From: an uncultured Chloroflexota bacterium
GTDB lineage: Bacteria; Chloroflexota; Dehalococcoidia; UBA3495
Assembly: GCA_913052545.1 (NCBI GenBank)
Contig: CAJXEF010000081.1
Coordinates: forward strand, 1 to 9,624
DNA length: 9,624 nucleotides
Direction of reading: 5' to 3'
Positions 1-6,316 of the stretch are shown here, piece after piece (position 1 is the stretch's first letter; each line of letters starts with the position of its first letter). The position numbers and the translations under genes are program-made. The notes under the pieces are model-generated. The model saw only the letters and a list, made by a program, of their open reading frames with translations. It did no database searches and was not told the DNA's origin.

Positions 1-88
1 ATACCCAGACTAAGATTGGGAGTATTACTACACCACCACCAAAGCCTGCCACCCCTGCTAGCGTGAATCTGATTAACGTGGCTATCAA
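1..88 (-). CDS. TauE/SafE-like membrane exporter, N-terminal fragment cut by window edge
   Basis: Reading the minus strand into the left edge gives about 29 residues that start hydrophobically and contain the segment GVAGFGGGVVILPILVW. The GxGGGxxxxPxL pattern in the first membrane helix is characteristic of TauE/SafE-family permeases, which export sulfite or organosulfonates in studied cases; the substrate here cannot be told. The only canonical start in frame is TTG at 86-88, because an in-frame TGA lies at 125-127. No convincing Shine-Dalgarno precedes this TTG, so the start is weak and a 5' truncated or decayed gene is possible. The rest of the protein lies outside the window. The upstream side faces the inverted repeat at 97-133 and the plus-strand genes, so transcription is divergent. 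Confidence 0.5.
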   Translation of the reverse strand, partial: MIATLIRFTLAGVAGFGGGVVILPILVWV

Positions 89-96
89 GACTGCGA

Positions 97-133
97 CGAT
101 TTTGATTAATTTTGGAAGAATTAATCAAAATCG
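97..133. repeat. Perfect 15-bp inverted repeat with 7-nt spacer
   Basis: The left arm at 97-111 (CGATTTTGATTAATT) is exactly complementary to the right arm at 119-133 (AATTAATCAAAATCG), with TTGGAAG between. No T-run follows on either strand and the stem is AT-rich, so it is not a usual intrinsic terminator. It sits in the divergent gap, 8 nt from the putative TTG start of the TauE-like gene on one side and immediately before the AAGGAGGG at 136-143 on the other. A dyad operator, or an RNA hairpin in one of the leaders, are the obvious readings. Confidence 0.8.
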
Positions 134-147
134 GAAAGGAGGGAATT

Positions 148-285
148 TTGAACAATATATCTACGTCAGTCACTCCAAGCATTTATAGGAGTTTGATCAC
201 TTTGACTATCTTGATTTTTATAAGACTGTGTTTTCATTCAATCCGTAAAGATTCAGTGATATGGTTTGATGTTGGACAGAAATGA
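148..285 (+). CDS. Possible small membrane peptide, 45 residues, TTG start
   Basis: A TTG codon at 148 follows an unusually strong Shine-Dalgarno, AAGGAGGG at 136-143, 4 nt upstream. The frame runs 45 codons to TGA at 283-285. The product begins MNNISTSVTPSIYRS and then has a hydrophobic stretch, LITLTILIFIRLCF, at about residues 16-29, with a basic tail after it. This would fit a single-pass small membrane protein. I recognise no family. The evidence is the ribosome-binding site, the spacing and the hydrophobic segment; the TTG start and short length mean chance cannot be excluded. It ends 71 nt before the SDR gene and could be its upstream partner. Confidence 0.35.
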   Translation: MNNISTSVTPSIYRSLITLTILIFIRLCFHSIRKDSVIWFDVGQK

Positions 286-356
286 TAACCTACTTGGCTC
301 TGGGTGGCTCGTTTATAAAGTGGGGTAAATAACTAAATATATTGAGAGGTAAATCT

Positions 357-1136
357 GTGAGACTAAAAGGTAAAACTGCTCTGGTAACCGGTGCCAGCCG
401 CAACATCGGTAAAGAGATATCACTGGCTTTTGCCCGAGAAGGTGCAGATCTCGCTCTCTCAGCGTTACAAAATGAGGATGCTTTGAAAGATGTAGCTGAA
501 GAATGTCAAAGTCTAGGAGTCAAAACATACCGCGGGTTGGCAGATCTTTCGGATTCAAATCAGTGTAACGTACTTGTCCAGAATTCTGTTCAAGCTCTTG
601 GTAAGATAGATATCCTGGTATGCAATGCTGCTATTCGACCTCATCATCCGCTTCTTACCGTAACAGATGAGGACTGGCACCGTATTTTTGCAATTAATCT
701 TGATTCGAGCTTCTATCTCACCCGGGCAGTGCTCCCTAATATGATCGAGCGCCAAACGGGAAGCATAATCGCAATTGGTGGTGCATCGGCTTTAATAGGG
801 AGGCCTTCGACCAGTGCTGTAGCAGCATCTAAAACTGGTCTTTGGGGGTTTATCAGATCAGTTGCATCTGAGTTTGCCGGAGATAATGTTAGAGCCAATA
901 TGATAAACCCTGGGACTATCGATACAGCCCGTAATAACCCTGAATGGTCCGAACGTTTTTCACAAGGTACATGGAATACGCACGAAAGCGTTCAGAAAAT
1001 TCCTCTGCGTAGATTGGGACGAGTTGAAGATATAGCTAATGCTTGTGTGTTCCTGGCTTCCGACGAATCTAGTTACATTACAGGAGATCAACTAAATGTT
1101 GTCGGGGGGAAATACACTGTAGCTACAGAAGGGTAG
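357..1136 (+). CDS. SDR-family oxidoreductase with degenerate catalytic tetrad
   Basis: A 259-residue protein of classical SDR length and fold, clearly FabG-like in layout. It has the cofactor loop TGASRNIG (residues 11-18), an acidic DL at 63-64, CNAA at 89-92 for NNAG, Asn114 in the INLDS helix, and NPGTIDT after the active site. It ends in FLASDESSYITGDQLNVVGG, close to the FabG C-terminus. GTG at 357 is chosen because GAGAGGT at 344-350 is well spaced; an upstream TTG at 342 lacks a ribosome-binding site. Aligned ungapped with E. coli FabG (IGSVVGTMGNGGQANYAAAK), the catalytic Ser falls on Gly142 and the catalytic Tyr on Val155, while Lys159 and Asn114 are kept. Ser144 is nearby but two residues off. 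Normal Tyr-dependent dehydrogenase chemistry is therefore doubtful, although the fold and cofactor site look intact. It may bind ligand, act by another mechanism, or belong to a divergent subfamily. Confidence 0.93.
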   Translation: MRLKGKTALVTGASRNIGKEISLAFAREGADLALSALQNEDALKDVAEECQSLGVKTYRGLADLSDSNQCNVLVQNSVQALGKIDILVCNAAIRPHHPLLTVTDEDWHRIFAINLDSSFYLTRAVLPNMIERQTGSIIAIGGASALIGRPSTSAVAASKTGLWGFIRSVASEFAGDNVRANMINPGTIDTARNNPEWSERFSQGTWNTHESVQKIPLRRLGRVEDIANACVFLASDESSYITGDQLNVVGGKYTVATEG

Positions 1137-1227
1137 ATTGTCGATTTGGATAGTATGACCGGTGACCATTTATTGTGATTTCTAGTATGAAAATCAGTTA
1201 ATTAGTGGCACCCTGATAGTTGGGTTA

Positions 1228-2118
1228 TTACGATGGATAATGGTCGAGCCACCAGCGTGCTATCTCCAGTCGCGTTGCAAACCAGACGTCGTTTTTTTGC
1301 GATGCATATTCGAGAAATTTTTTCAGACCATAAGCTCGACCCGGTTTACCTATGATCCTGCAGTGTAGTCCGATTGACATCATTTTAGGATGAGAATCTC
1401 CTTCTTCATATAGCATATCAAAGCAAGATTTAGCTGCTTCGAAAAAATCGTTTGGCGTAATCAATTCCCCTCGCCAGAATTTAGTGTCATTGACCTCCAG
1501 GGAATAGGGAACCACTAACCATGGTTGCCCGTGCACGGTGGTGTAATAAGGTAGGTCATCGTTGTAGGCATTACAATCGTAAATGAACCCCCCTTCCTCT
1601 ACTACCAACTCTCTGGTGTTGATACTGGGTCCATAACGTGTGTACCAGCCCAAAGGTCTTTGTCCGGTGGTTTGGGTAATCGATTGAACGGCTTGATTGA
1701 TCGCGTTGCGCTCTGTTTCACGATCCATTTTGTAGTATTCCTCCCAACGATTACCGTGGCCCATGACCTCATGACCGCGCCTGACTATCTCTGGACCTAC
1801 CTCAGGATTCTTCTCTAATGCTTGAGCACAACAAAAGAATGTTCCTTTAACATTGTATTGATCCATCACGTTCATAATTCGCCAAACACCGACTCTACTA
1901 CCGTATTCAAAGAAGGACTCGTTGGCTAAATCACGATCTCCGACAGGGACATTGGATGGAGATTCTCCCAAGCTTTCTCCTCTTGGATCCCCGTCTAATG
2001 TAGAGTATTCAGAACCCTCTTCATAGTTCACTACGACCGAGATCGCGATTCTCGCTTGTTTGGGCCATTCGACTTTTGGTGGGTTGGCTCCATAACCGAT
2101 TAGGTTTCTGGTATTCAT
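1228..2118 (-). CDS. PuuE-like polysaccharide-deacetylase-family hydrolase
   Basis: A 296-residue protein of the NodB/polysaccharide deacetylase superfamily, closest in my reading to the PuuE (cofactor-independent allantoinase) branch. Its N-terminus RNLIGYGANPP, the segment VVVNYEEGSEYS (about 28-39) in place of the usual TFDD motif, ESFFEYGSRVGVWR (68-80), and GHGNRW at 120-125 are hallmarks of that branch. His116, His121 and His252 (GLHCR) are candidate active-site residues. Length matches PuuE (about 300). ATG at 2118 is preceded by AGGAG with short spacing. No uricase or other purine-catabolism gene is nearby, so allantoin need not be the substrate; amide or N-acyl hydrolysis is the safer statement. 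It has no signal peptide and is probably cytoplasmic. It lies 120 nt downstream of chrA on the same strand and may share its transcript. Confidence 0.88.
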   Translation of the reverse strand: MNTRNLIGYGANPPKVEWPKQARIAISVVVNYEEGSEYSTLDGDPRGESLGESPSNVPVGDRDLANESFFEYGSRVGVWRIMNVMDQYNVKGTFFCCAQALEKNPEVGPEIVRRGHEVMGHGNRWEEYYKMDRETERNAINQAVQSITQTTGQRPLGWYTRYGPSINTRELVVEEGGFIYDCNAYNDDLPYYTTVHGQPWLVVPYSLEVNDTKFWRGELITPNDFFEAAKSCFDMLYEEGDSHPKMMSIGLHCRIIGKPGRAYGLKKFLEYASQKNDVWFATRLEIARWWLDHYPS

Positions 2119-2162
2119 ATTCTCCTATACGTTTGGTTAATTTAAAATCACGTATTCAACAT

Positions 2163-2202
2163 CTATTTAGCGTTAGATAAATAGGCACCGGTTCGAGCCT
2201 AT
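2163..2202 (-). promoter_or_regulatory. Two overlapping, mutually exclusive hairpins upstream of the deacetylase gene
   Basis: Between chrA and the deacetylase, read on the minus strand, ATAGGC pairs with GCCTAT (2197-2202 with 2181-2186, 10-nt loop). CTATTTA pairs with TAAATAG (2178-2184 with 2163-2169, 8-nt loop). The two stems share 2181-2184, so only one can form at a time. They lie about 45 nt upstream of the deacetylase start. No T-run follows either stem. Short AT-rich stems such as the second arise often by chance, so this is a weak candidate for a leader element. Confidence 0.3.
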
Positions 2203-2238
2203 GTGATTCCCCGCCTAGTTTCGATCGTGTTTTATTAT

Positions 2239-3510
2239 TTAAAAACTGCTAAATGCCATACCCGCTAAAGAGGAAAGTATCACTACGGCCCACGGCGGCA
2301 ATCTCCAGAGCATGAGCATTGCCAATGCGATAGATGCCAACGCAAAGTCTAAAGGTTCTTGGATGGTGTTTGTCCAAATAGGATCGTACAAGGCGGCCAA
2401 TAGTAAACCAACTACAGCGGCATTCACCCCTTTGAGAGCGGATTGTAAATCCGGACGTTGTCTTAAAACATCCCAAAAAGGTAAGGGTCCAATCGCTAGA
2501 AAAAAAGCTGGCAAAAAAATCGCGCTCAAGCTTATCACGGCACCGACAAGGCCATTTGGAGGGGAAGTCATTACGGTTCCCAAGAACGCACTGAATGTGA
2601 ATAGAGGGCCGGGTACTGCTTGAGTAGCACCATAGCCAGCCAGAAAGGTCTCTTTTGCGATCCATCCCGTGTCCACGACCTCAGCTTGTAATAGGGGTAA
2701 TACTACGTGCCCGCCTCCAAAGACCAAGGATCCAGACCTGTAAAAACTGTCTATTACCAGTAACGTTTGGTTTGTACCAAAAAGTTGTCTCAGGATAGGC
2801 AATCCAATCAACAAACTGAAAAATATTACCAGAGTTAAAATCCCTACCCATGGTTTAATCCGATCAGATATAGTTACCCTGCTGGATTCCAAATTGGACG
2901 CTTCAAGGAATCTCCAACCGATAATCCCTGATACAACTATAATAATTATTGCTGTAAACGAGGTGGCCCATGTTAAGGACACTATTGATGCGATTACAGC
3001 AATACTGGCACGTTCTCGGTCCGGTGCAAGGTTTCGGCTCATCCCCCAGACTGCCTGTGCTACCACCGCAACCGCAGCTATTTTCAATCCATGAAGCCAT
3101 CCACTGTTGGATACAGTAAATTCTTGTAACCCATAACCAAAGGCTATCAATGCAATAGCTGAAGGTATGGTGAATCCAAGCCACGCCAGAACCCCGCCGG
3201 GCAAGCCCGCTCGGATTGTACCTATTATGATGCCTACTTTACTGCTGGCTGGACCCGGCAGAGATTGGGACAATGCCAATACGTCAGCAAAACTTTGTTC
3301 ATCTAACCAGCCGCGCTTAGCTACGTATTCCTGTCGGAAATAACCTATATGGGCGATTGGACCTCCAAATGAGGTCAATCCTAATCTCAATGCAACCCAG
3401 AACACCTGGAATAGGATTCCGGGAGTCAATGGTAGGGAACTCTTCGGATTATCTAAAGGTCCCCCAGATTGTCGCATGTTTTCAATGTCTAACGCTTCTT
3501 CTGCATCCAT
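2239..3510 (-). CDS. chrA: ChrA-family (CHR) oxyanion transporter, long two-domain form
   Basis: A 423-residue inner-membrane protein of the CHR superfamily in the two-domain form. The N-terminal domain has LTSFGGPIAHIGYFR (about 45-59) and SQSLPGPASSK (81-91). The C-terminal domain repeats the pattern with SLVFGGGHVVLPLL (261-274) and GATQAVPGP (294-302). Both halves are rich in hydrophobic helices, about five to six each. Characterised members export chromate; many marine homologues have no shown chromate role and may move other oxyanions, so the substrate is an inference. The ATG at 3510 begins an acidic, non-membrane stretch of about 28 residues; only a weak AAGTAAG-like ribosome-binding site precedes it. 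The gene starts 34 nt after the end of the ASST-like gene, consistent with one transcript. Confidence 0.93.
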   Translation of the reverse strand: MDAEEALDIENMRQSGGPLDNPKSSLPLTPGILFQVFWVALRLGLTSFGGPIAHIGYFRQEYVAKRGWLDEQSFADVLALSQSLPGPASSKVGIIIGTIRAGLPGGVLAWLGFTIPSAIALIAFGYGLQEFTVSNSGWLHGLKIAAVAVVAQAVWGMSRNLAPDRERASIAVIASIVSLTWATSFTAIIIIVVSGIIGWRFLEASNLESSRVTISDRIKPWVGILTLVIFFSLLIGLPILRQLFGTNQTLLVIDSFYRSGSLVFGGGHVVLPLLQAEVVDTGWIAKETFLAGYGATQAVPGPLFTFSAFLGTVMTSPPNGLVGAVISLSAIFLPAFFLAIGPLPFWDVLRQRPDLQSALKGVNAAVVGLLLAALYDPIWTNTIQEPLDFALASIALAMLMLWRLPPWAVVILSSLAGMAFSSF

Positions 3511-3544
3511 AAACTTACTTTGGAATCAAGGTTATATTAATTGT

Positions 3545-4639
3545 TCATTGATATAGGTGGCTGAGCCAGTTATGTTGTTGAGCGTCAAGGGTTTTGTTGG
3601 CAAAACCAGGGAAATCAGGGCTATATCTATAGGCACGGAAAAGTCTATTGACGTTACCAAATCTTTCGTCCGGACCGTAAAATGGATTTATGTATTCCCA
3701 GACCATCTCACCTGCATAGGTCACCTCAAAAACTCGGCCAGTCATACCTTCGCATATCAGCGTATTCCTGTTGGGGAGTCGTTGGGCTCCGCTAATGAAG
3801 GAACTGAAGAAATCCCATGGGGGCTGCGTTTTGTATTCCCATTCTATTTGGTCGGTTTTGGGATTCACTTCAATGACCCGTGAACCGGGACTTGGTGCTG
3901 TCAGAGTATGCCAACCATTGTCAAATATTAATATATTGCCATTTTCCAACAGATTCGGATCATGCTGGTGTCCCAATTCTTCTCTTCCCCATTTCCATTT
4001 GAAGTTACCCGTGTTTTTATCTACGATAGCAACCTGATCCAATAATCTCCAGCTGGTTAGAATATTGCCATCGGGTAATACAGAGCACGTATTACTATGA
4101 GTCCATTCGTCTCTTCGATGGAGAGGGCAGATTGAATCGATTTCCGGATCCAAATGTTGGTACGCATGCCATTCCCAAACAGTTTCACCTTCTTCGGAGA
4201 CTTCCCTAAAATAATCGCACCATAATCCCTCAGGAGGCTCAGAGTTGGGTACACCGCCTTGTACGCGACTTTGGATTTCCGGTGGTACTAATTCCCATCC
4301 CATGACCATTGTGTTTCCGTTAGGCATTCTGGAGAAATCATGATGAAGTGTTGGGTCTTCGTACTCCCATACCAGGGAGCCATCCCAGTTGAATTCCATT
4401 ATTATTCCGCTACGGCCGCCGATGGTTACAGGCCCTTTGTTTGTTCTTCCTGCTATTAGGAGATGCCCATTTTCCAATAAATAGCCATAATCCCCTGGTC
4501 TGTAAGGTAATAGCCATTGGTGAACGATTCGTCCCGACATGTCTAGTAGGTAAGTGGCGGTTCCTTCCATGGGAGAGATAAGGGTATATCCTTGATAAGC
4601 TTTCTTTTTGTTGTGAAGAGTTAAACCGACTTCTTTCAT
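3545..4639 (-). CDS. Arylsulfotransferase (ASST)-like beta-propeller protein without signal peptide
   Basis: A 364-residue protein with repeated propeller-blade motifs. LxNGNxL-type turns recur as LLENGHLL (54-61), MPNGNTM (105-111), LPDGNIL (188-194), LLENGNIL (230-237) and LPNRNTL (288-294). Each is paired with a WEY/WEW/WKW strand (about 91, 155, 215, 267 and 314). Histidines fall in the turns at 99-100, 181, 224 and 226; in characterised arylsulfate sulfotransferases a His carries the sulfuryl group, but I cannot assign which one here. The family transfers sulfate between phenolic compounds, and known enzymes are periplasmic. This protein has no signal peptide, and a TAA sits two codons before the ATG (4643-4645), so no longer N-terminus is possible. 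It therefore appears cytoplasmic, or is a non-catalytic propeller. An AAAGGA precedes the start with rather long spacing. It is the first gene of a probable transcript with chrA. Confidence 0.85.
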   Translation of the reverse strand: MKEVGLTLHNKKKAYQGYTLISPMEGTATYLLDMSGRIVHQWLLPYRPGDYGYLLENGHLLIAGRTNKGPVTIGGRSGIIMEFNWDGSLVWEYEDPTLHHDFSRMPNGNTMVMGWELVPPEIQSRVQGGVPNSEPPEGLWCDYFREVSEEGETVWEWHAYQHLDPEIDSICPLHRRDEWTHSNTCSVLPDGNILTSWRLLDQVAIVDKNTGNFKWKWGREELGHQHDPNLLENGNILIFDNGWHTLTAPSPGSRVIEVNPKTDQIEWEYKTQPPWDFFSSFISGAQRLPNRNTLICEGMTGRVFEVTYAGEMVWEYINPFYGPDERFGNVNRLFRAYRYSPDFPGFANKTLDAQQHNWLSHLYQ

Positions 4640-4712
4640 GGCTTATAAATCCTTTAAGCTAGCAATCGGATGCCATGTGAATTACTGAATGTAAAAATCA
4701 TCTTCGTTGATG

Positions 4713-4756
4713 GCATATATTCGAGATAGCATATATCAGAATGTGAGCATTATATC
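4713..4756. repeat. Three short GCATATAT-like direct repeats
   Basis: GCATATATTC (4713-4722), GCATATATCA (4729-4738) and the imperfect GCATTATATC (4747-4756) are spaced 16 and 18 bp start to start. The third overlaps the minus-strand TATAAT at 4749-4754. They lie between the ASST-like start and its candidate -10 box, so they could be binding sites for a regulator, but AT-rich DNA produces such matches readily. Confidence 0.4.
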
Positions 4757-4951
4757 TAAAAGATGGTCTATTAACTTATAACAACTGAAATTCCTAGATG
4801 ACCAATACCACGTATTCTAGAATGGTTCTTGGGATAATGGAGCCAAAGCCAGCGGATCAGCTGGCCAATGGTCTTATATGGTAATCTAATACTTGAGAGA
4901 ATGATCGCTAATATGTATCACAAGACGTATAAGTAACATTACCGTGTTCAA

Positions 4952-4980
4952 TTGACACCACACTATCAGAAAATTAACAT
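4952..4980 (+). promoter_or_regulatory. Sigma-70-type promoter for the 92-residue gene
   Basis: A perfect -35 box TTGACA at 4952-4957 is followed by exactly 17 nt and a -10 box TAACAT at 4975-4980 (four of six consensus positions). Transcription would begin near 4986-4988 and give a leader of about 93 nt before the ATG at 5080. It is the best-matching promoter I found in the window. Confidence 0.6.
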
Positions 4981-4985
4981 CTTGC

Positions 4986-5057
4986 CGTTACTAACCCGAG
5001 ATTATTTCATTTGGGATACAGTAATCGGTAGTAACGAACTGATCTATTGTCGGATCA
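4986..5057 (+). promoter_or_regulatory. Structured 5' leader: long imperfect hairpin plus a short second hairpin
   Basis: CGTTACTA (4986-4993) pairs perfectly with TAGTAACG (5029-5036). Inside it, CC (4996-4997) pairs with GG (5027-5028) and GATTA (5000-5004) pairs with TAATC (5022-5026), leaving a 17-nt loop. That is 15 pairs with only a 2-nt bulge on the left strand and two unpaired bases at 4994-4995. A second stem, TGATC (5040-5044) with GATCA (5053-5057), follows. The Shine-Dalgarno AGGAGA is at 5065-5070. The hairpin starts at the predicted transcription start. This could be a translation-controlling leader, an RNA-stabilising 5' stem or a DNA dyad operator; I do not recognise a known riboswitch class. 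Confidence 0.5.
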
Positions 5058-5079
5058 TGGTACTAGGAGATGATTTTGA

Positions 5080-5358
5080 ATGGCCGCGTTAATAATTGGT
5101 GAAATTGATAATATATATAATCCGACTGATGAAAAGGTGATTGGTGCAGTCTTATCTGATCGGCAAGTATTTGCGATTAACGACGAAACCAGGGAAATGA
5201 TTCAAGGCTACCTGAATACACTTCCTCACAGTGCCAGCGGAGAAAGATTATTTGGAGAATTGACTAGGTTAGTGCGGAGAGTAATGTCTCATACCGTTCT
5301 TATAATACAAGATACTGAAAAGGGAGAAGATGTGATAAGAGGATGCAACCTGACCTAG
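5080..5358 (+). CDS. Hypothetical 92-residue protein
   Basis: The product starts MAALIIGEIDNIYNP and I recognise no family. It is soluble and mixed in character. There is a beta-like start (ALIIGEI), a second beta-like stretch around KVIGAVLSDRQVFAI (about 19-33), a probable helix ETREMIQGYLNTL (36-48), an amphipathic helix RLFGELTRLVRRVM (55-68) and a strand HTVLIIQDT (70-78). The pattern could be a small alpha/beta fold. The start is well supported: AGGAGA at 5065-5070 is 9 nt away and an in-frame TGA directly precedes the ATG. A good promoter and a structured leader lie upstream, which argues that it is a real, regulated gene despite its size. It is followed by a convergent gene 91 nt away, so it is transcribed alone. 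Confidence 0.65.
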   Translation: MAALIIGEIDNIYNPTDEKVIGAVLSDRQVFAINDETREMIQGYLNTLPHSASGERLFGELTRLVRRVMSHTVLIIQDTEKGEDVIRGCNLT

Positions 5359-5449
5359 TCGTTCCAGACGGCTACTCTTCTAGTATTCAGAATTTGGTTA
5401 TAGTGTCCTTTACCGTCCATGTTCTGATAGGATAAATACCCTCTTTCTA

Positions 5450-6286
5450 CTAGCTTTTGGGGGACCATTTATATATTTTCTCCAGGGTCCCTCCCATTAA
5501 TCCAACTCGTTCCGCTTCAGTTAGTTTATCGGTCACTCGAAACGCTTCGACACCTTGCTCATAAGTTAACAAAGCAACGGCTCGCGTCCAGTCTGTACCC
5601 CACATGCATCTATCGAACCCGAAAGCTTTAAATACTTCTCCGAGTGGTTCCCATATATCTGAATAAGGGAAAGGTTGATGAGATAGAGTGCAGGCTCCGG
5701 ATATTTTTATCGCCACATTTTCGCATTCAGCAAGCAACAAAACGTTGGCCAGGTCGGCAAAAGAGTCTGGGGGAGCTGGGGGAGCTGGGGGTTGTATCAA
5801 GCCCACATGGTCAATAACTATCTGCGTGTGTGGGTTACGGTTGGCTAGTTTCCGTAACAGGGATAATCGGCCGGAACACATAACATTTACCGGAATGCCA
5901 GCTTGCCCACCAGCAGCGAGAATTTGGTTCACACCAGAATGATCAGGCTTAAATTCTTCTGCATTTAACATTATTCTAGCACCGACCACGCCAGGTGTAT
6001 CTGCCCATTCTGCTACGTCTGCCGGAATGGTCGAAGAGTGCGGATCAAATGGCTTGATCAATCCGAATCTGGTTGGATGTTTCGAATAAACTTCTAAAGC
6101 ATAGCTGGGATTATATTGATACATACTGAACGGTGACACTAAAAGTGCTCCATCTACATTGACGCTGTCCATGGCTGCGACCATGTCGTCACCAGTAACT
6201 TCATCGGGTCCCTGTAGGAATCCGCTCCAAGGCCTCTCTGCGCTATTCCTTTCGTACGCGTGTACTTGGCAGTCGATTGTCGCCAT
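5450..6286 (-). CDS. Amidohydrolase-2 family metal-dependent hydrolase (TIM barrel)
   Basis: A 278-residue protein of the amidohydrolase-related (amidohydrolase 2) family, whose members hydrolyse lactones or decarboxylate aromatic acids in catabolic pathways. Strand one reads ATIDCQVHAYERN, where the usual D-x-H-x-H metal motif is D5-x-Q7-x-H9. Later landmarks are IVIDHVGL with His160, VAIKISG (191-197) and the C-terminal CMWGTDWTR with Asp232, the usual catalytic Asp position. ATG at 6286 is preferred because AGGA and GGGAGA lie just upstream and homologous proteins typically begin right before this strand; a start at 6334 would add 16 atypical residues with no ribosome-binding site. A proline-rich loop PPAPPAPP (167-174) is encoded by a 9-bp tandem repeat. 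The substrate is unknown. It is divergent from the second SDR gene. Confidence 0.88.
   Translation of the reverse strand: MATIDCQVHAYERNSAERPWSGFLQGPDEVTGDDMVAAMDSVNVDGALLVSPFSMYQYNPSYALEVYSKHPTRFGLIKPFDPHSSTIPADVAEWADTPGVVGARIMLNAEEFKPDHSGVNQILAAGGQAGIPVNVMCSGRLSLLRKLANRNPHTQIVIDHVGLIQPPAPPAPPDSFADLANVLLLAECENVAIKISGACTLSHQPFPYSDIWEPLGEVFKAFGFDRCMWGTDWTRAVALLTYEQGVEAFRVTDKLTEAERVGLMGGTLEKIYKWSPKS
5769..5791. repeat. 9-bp tandem repeat inside the amidohydrolase gene
   Basis: GGGGGAGCT occurs at 5769-5777 and 5778-5786, followed by a partial copy GGGGG at 5787-5791. On the coding strand it encodes PPAPPAPP in a loop just after the IDHVGL strand. The unit is a multiple of three, so slippage would change loop length without a frameshift. 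Confidence 0.85.
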
Positions 6287-6316
6287 TTTCCTGCTCTCCC
6301 TGTTAAACCTTGATGC

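Larger units (their letters stand above)
4640..5079. other. Divergent intergenic region of 440 bp
   Basis: No convincing coding frame is visible here. The left part holds three spaced GCATATAT-like repeats and a minus-strand TATAAT (4749-4754) that could serve the ASST-like gene with a leader of about 100 nt, though no good -35 box matches it. A short dyad, GCCAGC/GCTGGC at 4848-4853 and 4860-4865, has a 6-nt centre. The right part carries the plus-strand promoter and structured leader annotated separately. The stretch 4866-4951 shows nothing I can name. Confidence 0.6.

Noticed and set aside
342..356. Upstream TTG start for the first SDR
   Set aside because: The bases GAGAGGT at 344-350 form the ribosome-binding site of the GTG at 357, and SDRs of this type begin just before the first strand.
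1137..1227. Intrinsic terminator between the convergent SDR and deacetylase genes
   Set aside because: Only 4-6 bp stems (for example TGATTT/AAATCA) without T-runs were found.
2187..2200. tRNA T-arm-like GGTTCGAGCC
   Set aside because: No cloverleaf can be built around it; flanking bases do not form T, anticodon or acceptor stems. Not called as a tRNA remnant or attachment site.
2894..3184. Open frames on both strands inside chrA
   Set aside because: They overlap a clear two-domain CHR protein and show no motif of their own.
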